Shown here one piece after another: positions 34,099 through 42,559 of a DNA stretch of 64,000 nucleotides (positions within the stretch are counted from its first letter, which is position 1; the number at the start of each line of letters is the position of its first letter). The position numbers and the translations under genes were made by a program. Location of the stretch: NCBI GenBank assembly GCA_900318495.1, contig ONLA01000002.1:17562-81561 (forward strand), written 5' to 3'. This stretch comes from an uncultured Eubacteriales bacterium (GTDB taxonomy: Bacteria > Bacillota > Clostridia > Oscillospirales > Acutalibacteraceae). The notes under the pieces were generated by a model. It had not been told where the DNA came from. It saw nothing but the letters and a program-made list of their open reading frames with translations, and ran no database searches.

Positions 34099-35553
34099 TC
34101 AGTCTTCCTCCGTTTCAGGAAATTTTTGAACGCGTATTGTATGCGAACCCAGCTTTTTCCAGCTTGCTCTTATGAAAACATCACGCATTGACCTCAGCGA
34201 AAAAGGTGACAGTGAGGACATATACGGCACGCCGAGCGAGGATTTTGAGCACATACTTATAATTGTAACGGCTGTGACAAGCACTATTCCCCACAGACCG
34301 GCTATTCCGGCGGTTACAATCAGCACTACGCGCAGTATGGTCACCGGCGGATACAGCGGCGAGGTAACATAACTGCATATTGCGGCGGTCGCGACCACCA
34401 TAAGTGTAGAAGCGCTGATTATTCCCGCGTTCACAGCGCTTTCGCCTACCACCAAACCGCCGACTATGCTAACGGCGTGGCCGAGCGATTTCGGAATACG
34501 AAGCCCCGCCTCCTTCATAATCTCGTAAACAAAGGTGATAAGAAGAACCTCAAGAGTTACCGGAAGCGGAGTAACGGCAAGCGATTCCGATGTTTTTATG
34601 AGTATCCATGTGGGAATATATTCGGGGTGAAACTGGGCGAGCGCTACATAAAGCGCCGGCGCGAAAACCGCGAAGAAAAACGACAGGTATTTTATTAAGC
34701 GAATCAGCGTAGCGTAATAACTGCGGTTCGAATAATCATCAACACCCTGAAATTCCTCCACAAACAACCTCGGTACAATTATGACCGCCGGCGTTCCGTC
34801 AACAATAACCGCAATCCTTCCCTCGGTCAGCTTACCGCAAACTGTGTCGGGGCGTTCCGAAATACCTACACCCGAAAACAGTCTGCTTGTGCTTTTGTCC
34901 TCAAGGTATTCCGACAAATAGCCCGACGCCAAAACAGTAGGAAGCTGACAGGCTTCAAGCCTTTTTTTAAGCTTTTTTATCAGCAAAGGCGAAGCGCAGT
35001 GCTTTAGGTAGCAAATCATAATCTGGGTTTTTGACTCGGTTCCGACTGTCATTTGTTCGAACACAAGGTCGGGATTTTTAATCCGGCGCCGTATCATCGA
35101 CATATTAACCCTCAAAGGTTCGGTAAAGCCCTCTCTCGCTCCGCGCTGAACGACCTCGCTTTCAGGCTCGCTTACGCTGCGGTACGAATAACCCTGAACG
35201 CCTGTTGCAAGCATTTTTTCGCAGCCGTCAAGAACAATGACGGCAAAGCCCGAGGTTAAAAAGGAAATTAATTCTTGTGTGGAATTAAATTCAATCATAT
35301 CGCAGCTTCCGGAAACCGAGTTAATTATCGTTTCAATCGCTTCGTCAGGAGTCTGACCGCCGAAATCATACATCATAAGCGGATTGAGAACCGACTGCGC
35401 GAGCTCGTCCTTTGAACACAGACCTTCGATTGTAATTACCGCGCCCTTTAATTTATTATTCGATTTCAGAATTATATCCCTGACCGTAAGGTCAGCCGAA
35501 TCCGAAAACATTTTGCTTAAGCTTAATTTAATTTTGCTCAATGTATCTTCCAT
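34099..35553 (-). CDS. GerAA-type spore germination receptor subunit A
   Basis: 484 residues. The soluble N-terminal domain (EGRIAVIVDGTPAVIIVPRLF and the FTEPLRVNMSMIRRRIKNP segment) and the C-terminal membrane segments (including PYMSSLSPFSLRSMRDVF) are hallmarks of the GerA/SpoVAF family. ATG 35553 follows AGGTGAT; an upstream in-frame extension lacks family features. It is the first gene of a three-gene germination operon and is divergent from the DUF421 gene. Confidence 0.9.
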   Translation of the reverse strand: MEDTLSKIKLSLSKMFSDSADLTVRDIILKSNNKLKGAVITIEGLCSKDELAQSVLNPLMMYDFGGQTPDEAIETIINSVSGSCDMIEFNSTQELISFLTSGFAVIVLDGCEKMLATGVQGYSYRSVSEPESEVVQRGAREGFTEPLRVNMSMIRRRIKNPDLVFEQMTVGTESKTQIMICYLKHCASPLLIKKLKKRLEACQLPTVLASGYLSEYLEDKSTSRLFSGVGISERPDTVCGKLTEGRIAVIVDGTPAVIIVPRLFVEEFQGVDDYSNRSYYATLIRLIKYLSFFFAVFAPALYVALAQFHPEYIPTWILIKTSESLAVTPLPVTLEVLLITFVYEIMKEAGLRIPKSLGHAVSIVGGLVVGESAVNAGIISASTLMVVATAAICSYVTSPLYPPVTILRVVLIVTAGIAGLWGIVLVTAVTIISMCSKSSLGVPYMSSLSPFSLRSMRDVFIRASWKKLGSHTIRVQKFPETEED

Positions 35554-35653
35554 ATTAATCACCTGCTTTGGCTTATTATTGGCAGAAAATGAAAAAATAT
35601 CAAAGAAAGCTAATAAATTAAGCTCAGCGGCAAATAATGAAAACGGTGATTGA

Positions 35654-36322
35654 ATGTTAATATCTGTAATCCGCACTGTAATTTTATATGTCTTTATTAT
35701 CGTCGCGCTCAGACTTATGGGCAAGCGGCAAATCAGCGATATGCAGCCGAGCGAGCTTGTTGTAACAATGGTGATTTCCGACATTGCGTCGCTGCCTATG
35801 CAAAACACCTCTCAGCCGCTTTTGAGCGGCGTTGTGCCTGTGCTTATTCTCATTGCCCTTGAAATCGCTATGAGCGTGTTGATGATGAAAAGCAGGTTTT
35901 TCAGAAAAATAATTTGCGGAAGCCCCGTTGTTTTGATTGACGACGGAAAGCTTTTGCAAAATCAAATGAAAAGGCTGAGGCTGACCACGGCTGAGCTTTG
36001 CGCCCAGCTCAGAAGTCAAAATATTTTCAGCCTTGACGATGTTCAGTACTGCGTTGTTGAAACAAACGGTACAATAAGCGTGCTTGAAAAACCGCAAAAA
36101 AGAACGCCCAGCGCTGAAGAACTGGGCATAAAGGCTGCTGATTCCAAACCCGACAGCATTGTTGTCAGCGACGGAAAAATCGTTGAAAGCGGTCTTTCGC
36201 TTTGCGGACACAAAAGGTCGGATGTGTTTAAAATTCTGAAAAAGAATAAAACCGCGCTTGGCAAGGTTTTTATTATGACATTAAACGCGGACGGCAAATA
36301 CAAGGTTATTGAAAAGGAGTAA
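35654..36322 (+). CDS. DUF421 (YetF-like) membrane protein
   Basis: 222 residues: three N-terminal membrane segments, then a soluble DUF421/YetF_C module (GSPVVLIDDGKLLQNQMK, LRSQNIFSLDDVQYCVVE). LMGKRQISDMQPSELVVTM is the family core. In Bacillus YetF-type proteins are spore inner-membrane proteins, and recent family members take part in germination; no enzymatic role is known to me. It pairs with the DUF4363 gene 3 bp downstream and is divergent from a germinant receptor operon, consistent with a spore role. Confidence 0.87.
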   Translation: MLISVIRTVILYVFIIVALRLMGKRQISDMQPSELVVTMVISDIASLPMQNTSQPLLSGVVPVLILIALEIAMSVLMMKSRFFRKIICGSPVVLIDDGKLLQNQMKRLRLTTAELCAQLRSQNIFSLDDVQYCVVETNGTISVLEKPQKRTPSAEELGIKAADSKPDSIVVSDGKIVESGLSLCGHKRSDVFKILKKNKTALGKVFIMTLNADGKYKVIEKE

Positions 36323-36325
36323 GGT

Positions 36326-36706
36326 ATGAAAAGGATAATAATAACCATCGTTTTGCTGGCAGCCGGTATTGCGGCGTCGGTCGCGGAATTAATCTACATC
36401 GGCAAAACAGCCGACAACTACACAGACAGAATTAAAGCAGTGGATGTTTTAGTTATGAAAGATGATTTTGTAAAAGCGTCGGAATTATGCAGACAGATAA
36501 ATTATGACTGGGATAATACCTCGAAGCTTTTGGACACGATGCTTATTCACGATTATATTGACAGCATAGGAATTAATCTGTCACAAATGAAAACCTACAT
36601 TGATAACTGCAGTCCGGAAATGTACTTTGCGGGCAGCGCCGGGGCAAAAAAAGGACTCGCCTCCATAAAAGGAAGCGAGTACCCTGTTTTTGATAATATT
36701 TTTTAA
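36326..36706 (+). CDS. DUF4363-family protein
   Basis: 126 residues with an N-terminal membrane anchor (MKRIIITIVLLAAGIAASV) and a helical extracytoplasmic part. DUF4363 genes are usually found immediately after DUF421 genes in spore formers, as here with 3 bp spacing and an AAGGAG ribosome site inside the preceding gene. Function unknown. Confidence 0.8.
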   Translation: MKRIIITIVLLAAGIAASVAELIYIGKTADNYTDRIKAVDVLVMKDDFVKASELCRQINYDWDNTSKLLDTMLIHDYIDSIGINLSQMKTYIDNCSPEMYFAGSAGAKKGLASIKGSEYPVFDNIF

Positions 36707-36722
36707 ATTATACCGAACCGGA

Positions 36723-37748
36723 TTAAGCGGCTTTTTCGGCAGCTTTCTTGGCGGCCTTTTTGTTCTGCCACATAACCCAAAGGGGACCGGCGATGCAGAT
36801 TGAAGAATAACAACCCGAGATTACACCAATCATCATCGGGAGCGCGAAGCTCTTAACCGAATTGATGTTGAAGATGAACGCGAGAATGTATACAACCAAA
36901 ATCGCGGACAGTGTGGTTACTGAGGTCATAATTGTTCTTCTGATGGTCTTGGTACAGCTTACATTGAACACTGTGCCGACATCGGTCTTTCTGCCCATAA
37001 GCTTTCTTTCTTCACGAACACGGTCGTAGATTACGATTGTATCGTTAAGCGAGTAACCGAGAATCATAAGTACTACGGCGATGAAGTTTGAGTCGATAGG
37101 CATCTGGAAGATAACATAAAGGAAATAAATCATCGCGATATCATGGAACAAAGCAACCAAAGCCATAACACCCGCGGAAAGACCGCCGATTTTCTTGAAT
37201 CGGATGGTTACATAAAGTACCATAAGTACGCTTGCCAGAGCAACCGCGGCAACGCACTTGAGCAGGAACATAAAGCCCATTGACGCGTCAACCGAGTTTG
37301 CTTCAAGGTTTTTGAAGTTGTTGTCGGGATACTTTGACTGAAGGTCTTTTGTGAGCTTTTCCTGGATATCGGTTTTAATTGAATCGTTGCCCGAAAACTG
37401 TACGCTTACGTTCTCGCCTGTGTTGCCCATAAGGTCGGTTGAGAAAGAAGCTGTGATTTTATCAGTGGTGTGCTCCTGAATAAAGTTGCGGAGTTCCTCC
37501 TGATCAATCGGTTTTTTATCATTTGTGTAGCTGTATGTCAGCGTAGCGCCACCCGTGAACTGAATGTCGAGGGTTGTACCGAAAATGAAGTTGCAGATTA
37601 TACCAATAAGAATAATGCCGAGAGAGATTCCGAAGAAAATCTTCTTTTTGCCGACAAAATCAATAACCCTTTTGCCGCCGTTATATTTTTCGCTGATATC
37701 CTGTGAGGTCATTGGAGCGTCTGCCTTTGTCTGAACGTCTTTAGTCAT
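36723..37748 (-). CDS. secF: Protein translocase subunit SecF
   Basis: 341 residues. One N-terminal membrane segment, a periplasm-type P1 loop, and five C-terminal segments carrying ILGYSLNDTIVIYDRVREE and TLSAILVVYIL-type motifs. SecDF uses the ion gradient to help pull proteins out of the SecYEG channel. Start ATG 37748 lies 8 bases after GGAGG and overlaps the secD end by 8 bp. The Lys/Ala-rich tail is typical. Confidence 0.95.
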   Translation of the reverse strand: MTKDVQTKADAPMTSQDISEKYNGGKRVIDFVGKKKIFFGISLGIILIGIICNFIFGTTLDIQFTGGATLTYSYTNDKKPIDQEELRNFIQEHTTDKITASFSTDLMGNTGENVSVQFSGNDSIKTDIQEKLTKDLQSKYPDNNFKNLEANSVDASMGFMFLLKCVAAVALASVLMVLYVTIRFKKIGGLSAGVMALVALFHDIAMIYFLYVIFQMPIDSNFIAVVLMILGYSLNDTIVIYDRVREERKLMGRKTDVGTVFNVSCTKTIRRTIMTSVTTLSAILVVYILAFIFNINSVKSFALPMMIGVISGCYSSICIAGPLWVMWQNKKAAKKAAEKAA

Positions 37749-39147
37749 TCTTAGCACCTCCAAACAACACTTTTTTGCGAAGAGGCTTGAAGCCCGCGAT
37801 ACTTCTGAGCATGAGTCTTGAGAAGAAGATACCCATGATGAAGTTGGAAATTACACCAACGAGCAGAGTGTAACCGAAGGAGTAAATTGTACCTGTGGTT
37901 GACTCGCCGAAGATGAATGAAAGAATATTGGAAGGACCGAATACAAGCATCAAAATAATTGATACGATTACTACGGTCATATTACCGTCTATGATAGCGG
38001 TGAGTGAGTTTTTGGTACCCTTTTCAAGTGCGCCGTCAAGAGTTCTGCCTCCCCTGAGCTCCTCCTTGATACGTTCGGCTGTGATAACGTTACAGTCAAC
38101 GCCCATACCGATTGAAAGGATAAGACCGGCAATACCGGGAAGCGTCATTGTGAATGAGGGGATTGCTGTAAAGTAACCAGAAACCGCGGCAACCGACAGA
38201 GCCATTTGTCCGATAAGAGCAATAATGGCGATGAAGCCGGGAAGTCTGTAGAACACAATCATAATGATTGCGATAACGATAAACGCGATTACAGCGGCAT
38301 AACCCATTGCGGTGAGAGCGTTTTCACCGAGCGTCGGGCTGATGTTGCCGTAGTGGGCTGTTTCAAGCTTAAAGGGAAGCGCGCCGGCGTTAATCTTCTG
38401 AGCAAGATCGGCGGCTGTCTTAGAGGTAAAGTTACCTGAAATCTGAGCTTTACCGTCGGAAATAACAGCGCTTACGTTAGGAGCCGAAAGCATAATGTCA
38501 TCCATCCAGATTGACACCTGCTGGTTTAAGTACTTGGTTGTTATGTCCTTAAAGGTCTGTGCGCCTTCGCTTGTAAGTTCAAGGTCAACAACGAATTTTC
38601 TTGAACCGTCGTTGTCGTTTATGTAACCCGAAGTAGCTTTTGATACCATATCGCCCTTCATAAGAACTTCTTCGGTATCGCCCGTAGGAGTTTTGTAAAC
38701 CGGGTTACCGTCCGAACCCATTTCGGTGGTAGCGTAGTTGCCGCCGGGACGGAACGTAAGCTCTGCCGTTGATGAAATTTCGTTGATTGCGCTTAACGCG
38801 TCAAAATCTTTTTCGTCTGATTTCCACGGGAAACGCACAATGATTCTGTCGCTGTTTGTATCAGCGTACAGCTCATAGTCTGTGATGCCCTGTGAAACCA
38901 TACGAAGCTCAATAATTGATTTTGCATCCTGGAGCTGTTCCGGGGTTGCGTCATAGCCCTCAGCAGGCTTAAACGTAGCCTCAACACCGCCCCTGATGTC
39001 AATTCCCCATCTGATGTCGCCGACGCCTTTGATTACTGTGTTTTTGTTGTCACCATTATAATAGTATACCCCGAAAATCGCAGTAAAGGAAAAGGCGAGT
39101 ATCAGCAAAGCAACAATGAAGAACACAGGCTTTGGAACTCTTTTCAT
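37741..39147 (-). CDS. secD: Protein translocase subunit SecD
   Basis: 468 residues from ATG 39147 (GGAGG ten bases upstream). The RGGVEATFKP segment, the large P1 domain, and IGMGVDCNVITAERIKEELR with five C-terminal membrane segments identify SecD. It partners SecF downstream. The transcript begins at a full-consensus promoter with a hairpin near its 5' end. Confidence 0.95.
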   Translation of the reverse strand: MKRVPKPVFFIVALLILAFSFTAIFGVYYYNGDNKNTVIKGVGDIRWGIDIRGGVEATFKPAEGYDATPEQLQDAKSIIELRMVSQGITDYELYADTNSDRIIVRFPWKSDEKDFDALSAINEISSTAELTFRPGGNYATTEMGSDGNPVYKTPTGDTEEVLMKGDMVSKATSGYINDNDGSRKFVVDLELTSEGAQTFKDITTKYLNQQVSIWMDDIMLSAPNVSAVISDGKAQISGNFTSKTAADLAQKINAGALPFKLETAHYGNISPTLGENALTAMGYAAVIAFIVIAIIMIVFYRLPGFIAIIALIGQMALSVAAVSGYFTAIPSFTMTLPGIAGLILSIGMGVDCNVITAERIKEELRGGRTLDGALEKGTKNSLTAIIDGNMTVVIVSIILMLVFGPSNILSFIFGESTTGTIYSFGYTLLVGVISNFIMGIFFSRLMLRSIAGFKPLRKKVLFGGAKND

Positions 39148-39202
39148 GCCTTTGAAACCTCCGTAAAATAATTGTCTGAAATGCACTGTTTAAATGCAGA
39201 TA

Positions 39203-39252
39203 ATAATAACTCTGTTACAAGAGCGCACTTACAGACGTAACAGAGCTATTAT
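39203..39252 (-). repeat. Large inverted repeat at the 5' end of the secDF transcript
   Basis: CTCTGTTAC (39210-39218) and GTAACAGAG (39237-39245) are perfect complements, and the pairing extends outward with one mismatch to 39203/39252. The stem overlaps the -10 region and the first transcribed bases, so it may be an operator or a 5'-protective hairpin. Confidence 0.65.
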
Positions 39253-39276
39253 ATGATTTTTTTGCAAAATTGTCAA
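39248..39276 (-). promoter_or_regulatory. Full-consensus sigma-A promoter of secDF
   Basis: TTGACA (39271-39276), exactly 17 bp, TATAAT (39248-39253) on the minus strand. All twelve consensus bases match. Confidence 0.9.
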
Positions 39277-39370
39277 TGCAATTGTAAATATTTCGTGATA
39301 AAATATTTATCTTTATTTAATGTGCACAAATATAATTGCAAAAAATGTAACACTATACTAATAGGATATA

Positions 39371-40651
39371 TTATTTTTTAAGAAGCTTCTCGCAAGCCGC
39401 AAGCTTTACGCAGATACAGAAAATATCCATGGCAACCCTGAGTTCGTCATTGGGCGGGAATGTGGGCGCGATACGGATGTTTGTATCGTGCGGGTCGTTG
39501 CCGTAGGGATAGGTTGCGCCGGCGTCTGTAAGAACAACCCCCGCTTCCCTGCAAAGCTGAACAACCCTTTTGGCTGTTCCCTCATAAACGTCAATGCTTA
39601 CAAAATAGCCGCCGTTGGGCTTTGTCCAATTGCCGATTTCAACCGGAACAAGCTCTCTTTCAAGTGTGTCGAGAACAATGTCGAATTTTGGTCTGAGCAC
39701 TTCCTTGTGCTTTTTCATATGCTCGAGCACGCCCTGATAATCCTTGAAGTATCTTACATGTCGCAGCATATTCATTTTGTCAAAGCTGATTATCTTGTAT
39801 TTATAACGCTCCATAAACACCTTCATATTATTGTCGGATGCCGCCATAGCAGCCACTCCGGCGCCGGGGAAGGTGATTTTTGAGGTTGAGCAGAAAAGAA
39901 CCGGCAAATCCTCGTTACCTGTCTTTTTACATTCGTCAACTATATTGAGAAGCGTGTCGGGAGTGTCGGTGATGTCGTGGATGCAGTAAGCGTTGTCCCA
40001 CATAACCCTGAAATCCCGGGCGGCAGGCTTGAGCGCGGCAATGCGCTTTACCGTTTCGTCGCTGTAGGTTACGCCCGAGGGATTTGAGTACTTTGGAACG
40101 CACCACATACCCTTGATTGTATCGTCGGAGGCGACAAGCTCCTCAACAATGTCCATATCCGGACCGTTTTCGTTCATTGGAACCGGAATCATTTTAAAGC
40201 CGAAGTATTCCGTGATGCCGAAGTGACGGTCATAACCGGGAACCGGACAAAGGAATTTTCTGTCGGCTACCTCATACCATGGCTTGCAGCCCGCGACAAT
40301 CGGCTTTGTCATCATACAGTCGATTGTGTCGAACATCATACTCAGGCTTGAGTTTCCGCCTACCATTACGTTGCGGTAATCGACCTCAAGAATCTCGCCG
40401 AAGAGCTTTCTGCATTCTTCTATTCCCGGCAAAACGCCGTAGTTTCTGAAGTCCATACCGTCGGAGCCGATACAGCGGCTTTGTCCGGAAAGAGTATCAA
40501 GAATTCCGTTTGAAAGCTCAAGCTGGGCGTCTCCGGGCTTTCCCCTTGCCATATTAAGGTTAAGTCCTTTGGACTTTTCTTCATCGTAAACCTTTTTGAG
40601 CTTTAAATATTCCTGTTCAAGCTCCTGCGCGGATAATTTTAAGTAACTCAT
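39371..40651 (-). CDS. Aspartate aminotransferase, subgroup 1c (fold type I)
   Basis: 426 residues. NMARGKPGDAQLELSNGIL near residue 35 and the PLP-lysine segment STSKITFPGAG match the Ic aminotransferases often misannotated as MocR-like. These transfer the amino group between aspartate and 2-oxoglutarate. It is monocistronic with its own promoter 53 bp upstream. Broader specificity (alanine, aromatic substrates) is possible. Confidence 0.88.
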   Translation of the reverse strand: MSYLKLSAQELEQEYLKLKKVYDEEKSKGLNLNMARGKPGDAQLELSNGILDTLSGQSRCIGSDGMDFRNYGVLPGIEECRKLFGEILEVDYRNVMVGGNSSLSMMFDTIDCMMTKPIVAGCKPWYEVADRKFLCPVPGYDRHFGITEYFGFKMIPVPMNENGPDMDIVEELVASDDTIKGMWCVPKYSNPSGVTYSDETVKRIAALKPAARDFRVMWDNAYCIHDITDTPDTLLNIVDECKKTGNEDLPVLFCSTSKITFPGAGVAAMAASDNNMKVFMERYKYKIISFDKMNMLRHVRYFKDYQGVLEHMKKHKEVLRPKFDIVLDTLERELVPVEIGNWTKPNGGYFVSIDVYEGTAKRVVQLCREAGVVLTDAGATYPYGNDPHDTNIRIAPTFPPNDELRVAMDIFCICVKLAACEKLLKK

Positions 40652-40703
40652 TTTTGCTTCTCCTTATCAAAATATTGCAAAAAAACTTTTCAAACACCAC
40701 TAT

Positions 40704-40732
40704 ATTGTAATACATCAGGGTAGAAAATGCAA
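40704..40732 (-). promoter_or_regulatory. Sigma-A promoter of the aminotransferase gene
   Basis: TTGCAT (40727-40732), 17 bp, TACAAT (40704-40709) on the minus strand. Confidence 0.75.
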
Positions 40733-40800
40733 GTGTTTTTGTGTTTTCCTGCATTTTTCGTCGATAATACTAATCGCAATCAGCCTTTGGCACTGCTTTT

Positions 40801-40860
40801 ATATATATTTTATTCGTTGCGCCGGACTCTGTACATCCGGCAGCGCAGACGAAATATATG
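40801..40860. repeat. Imperfect 60-bp palindrome in the intergenic region
   Basis: ATATATTT...CGTTGCGCCGGA and TCCGGCAGCGCAGACGAAATATAT are imperfect inverted arms around CTCTGTACA. It lies between the BY-kinase terminator and a TACTAATCG segment (40769) like that at the edge of the 14.1 kb element. It has no coding capacity and may be a MITE-like remnant. Confidence 0.5.
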
Positions 40861-40877
40861 ATAGCCGGACTTACAGC

Positions 40878-40911
40878 AAAAAAGACCTGCCGGTCTGAAC
40901 AGGCAGGTCTT
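40878..40911 (-). terminator. Terminator of the BY-kinase/Wzz operon
   Basis: AAGACCTGCC and GGCAGGTCTT form a perfect 10-bp stem, followed on the minus strand by a T-run. Confidence 0.88.
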
Positions 40912-40926
40912 GTAACTGTTTTGGAA

Positions 40927-41673
40927 TTAATAATACTGATAATAGTAGTAGCCGTAGCCGCGTTTGCCCTTTCGTTTGTGGTTGATACAGCCGACCTTTA
41001 CAAAGCCCAAAATTTTGGAGTCGGCAATCTTTACACTTTCGAGCAGGTTCTGAACATCGCCGTGTGTTGTTGAACGCTCGCGGATTACCACCACGAAGCC
41101 TGCGACGAGATCCTTTAGCAGAAGCGCGTCGGATACAACGCCTATAGGCGGCGTATCGAAGATGATGTAGTCGTATTCCTCATAAAGATTCTTGATTAAA
41201 TTAACGAACCTTGCCGAACAAATCAGCTCGGACGGGTTGGGCGGAATTGTGCCCGAGGTGATGATATCGAGGTTTTTGAGAACATCGCGGTGAACAGCAT
41301 CCTCAAAATCGGTCATTTTACCGATGATGTTGGAAAGTCCGACTTGGTTGCTGATTTTAAAGATGTTGTGAGTATTAGGACGTCTGAGGTCGCAGTCAAC
41401 CAAAAGCACCTTCTTTTCCATTTTTGAGAAAGAGATGGCGAGGTTTGCCGAAACGGTACTTTTACCTTCACCCTTTGAGTAACTGGTGATGGCGAAGATT
41501 TTGTCGTCGTCGGCGGAGAGTGAAAACATGATGTTGGTACGCGCCGCCTTGTAGGACTCTACAATGGCAAACTTACTTTTGTCGGAGATTGTTTCCAGCC
41601 TGGAATCGCCGTTCTTTTTATCACTGTTAGCGTCTTTCTTTTTTGTGCTGTTTTTTCCTAATTTAATTTTCAT
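40927..41673 (-). CDS. CpsD/CapB-type bacterial tyrosine kinase
   Basis: 248 residues. Walker A SYSKGEGKST, Walker A' LLVDCDLRRP and Walker B YIIFDTPPIG identify a BY-kinase; the C-terminal tail GYGYYYYQYY is the autophosphorylated tyrosine cluster. It is activated by the Wzz-type partner encoded 15 bp upstream and controls capsule or exopolysaccharide length. No matching PHP or low-molecular-weight phosphatase and no glycosyltransferases are adjacent, so the polysaccharide locus itself is elsewhere. Confidence 0.93.
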   Translation of the reverse strand: MKIKLGKNSTKKKDANSDKKNGDSRLETISDKSKFAIVESYKAARTNIMFSLSADDDKIFAITSYSKGEGKSTVSANLAISFSKMEKKVLLVDCDLRRPNTHNIFKISNQVGLSNIIGKMTDFEDAVHRDVLKNLDIITSGTIPPNPSELICSARFVNLIKNLYEEYDYIIFDTPPIGVVSDALLLKDLVAGFVVVIRERSTTHGDVQNLLESVKIADSKILGFVKVGCINHKRKGKRGYGYYYYQYY

Positions 41674-41688
41674 GTTTTATCACCTGCC

Positions 41689-42417
41689 TCACTGATCAAA
41701 ATCGGGAATTTCCGCAAATACGGGTACCTTGTAGATTTCGGCGAGATCGTCGTCGGACTTGATTGTGGTGTCAATTAAGTCGAGGAGGATTACAAGAAGC
41801 GCGGCAAGAACCAAACCAATCGCGGCGCCGATAAGGGTATTTCTGGTTTTATTCGGCGATACGGGAGACGTTGGCTCCTTGGCTGTTCTGATGGTACCCA
41901 GCTGACCGTATGAGAAGCCCTTGTAGTAAACATCCTGGCACTTTTCGGCAACCTGGTTTGCCACGTTGGCGCACTGCTGCGGATCGGGACCCGATACCGT
42001 GATCGTAATATAGAAGGTTCCCTCCTCTACCGAAAAGCCTACGTTGCAGCCGTTGTACAGAGCTGTGATTTCGTCTGAGTTCTGGAAGAAGGTAACGCAG
42101 ATTTTAGCGAGGTTTGATGAACCGCTGATGTCAGAGCTGAAAATCTTTTGAGCGATTTCATTGTTGTTCTGAACAGCGTCGTTTGTCCTTGAGGCCTGAG
42201 CCGCATTTGCCGCGGCAGCCGCTCCAGCCTGCTGCTGAACAGTGGTTTTATTATAGTTTTGAATGAAAATCATTGTGGATGTGCTGTAGGTCGGTTTAAT
42301 AATAAACGACGAATACAGAAAAAATATCAGGGCAAAAAGCAGTCCCGAAATGATAATAAAAGGAATCCGATGCAGAAGAATTGTCAAAATTCTTTGCACG
42401 GTAATATTTTTTCCCAT
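41689..42417 (-). CDS. Wzz/CapA-type polysaccharide co-polymerase and kinase activator
   Basis: 242 residues. Two membrane segments (about 18-40 and 190-212) flank an extracytoplasmic domain with an Ala/Gln-rich stretch; SPVSPNKTRN before the second segment is the proline-rich Wzz motif. The cytoplasmic tail would activate the BY-kinase encoded next. Length is normal for the Gram-positive split type. Confidence 0.9.
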   Translation of the reverse strand: MGKNITVQRILTILLHRIPFIIISGLLFALIFFLYSSFIIKPTYSTSTMIFIQNYNKTTVQQQAGAAAAANAAQASRTNDAVQNNNEIAQKIFSSDISGSSNLAKICVTFFQNSDEITALYNGCNVGFSVEEGTFYITITVSGPDPQQCANVANQVAEKCQDVYYKGFSYGQLGTIRTAKEPTSPVSPNKTRNTLIGAAIGLVLAALLVILLDLIDTTIKSDDDLAEIYKVPVFAEIPDFDQ

Positions 42418-42522
42418 TTTTCATACTCCTTTGTTTAAAAATAACCACTGTATATTATAAACTATCAGCTTGAATTAATAATTCTATTTTAGAATTATTA
42501 TGGCTGAAAATTGTAAAAAATT

Positions 42523-42544
42523 AAGGAAAGCTTAAGCTTTCCTT
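42523..42544 (-). terminator. Terminator of the decarboxylase subunit operon
   Basis: AAGGAAAGCTT/AAGCTTTCCTT is a perfect 22-bp palindrome with AATTTTTT following on the minus strand. Confidence 0.85.
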
Positions 42545-42559
42545 AATAATTTTCATAAA

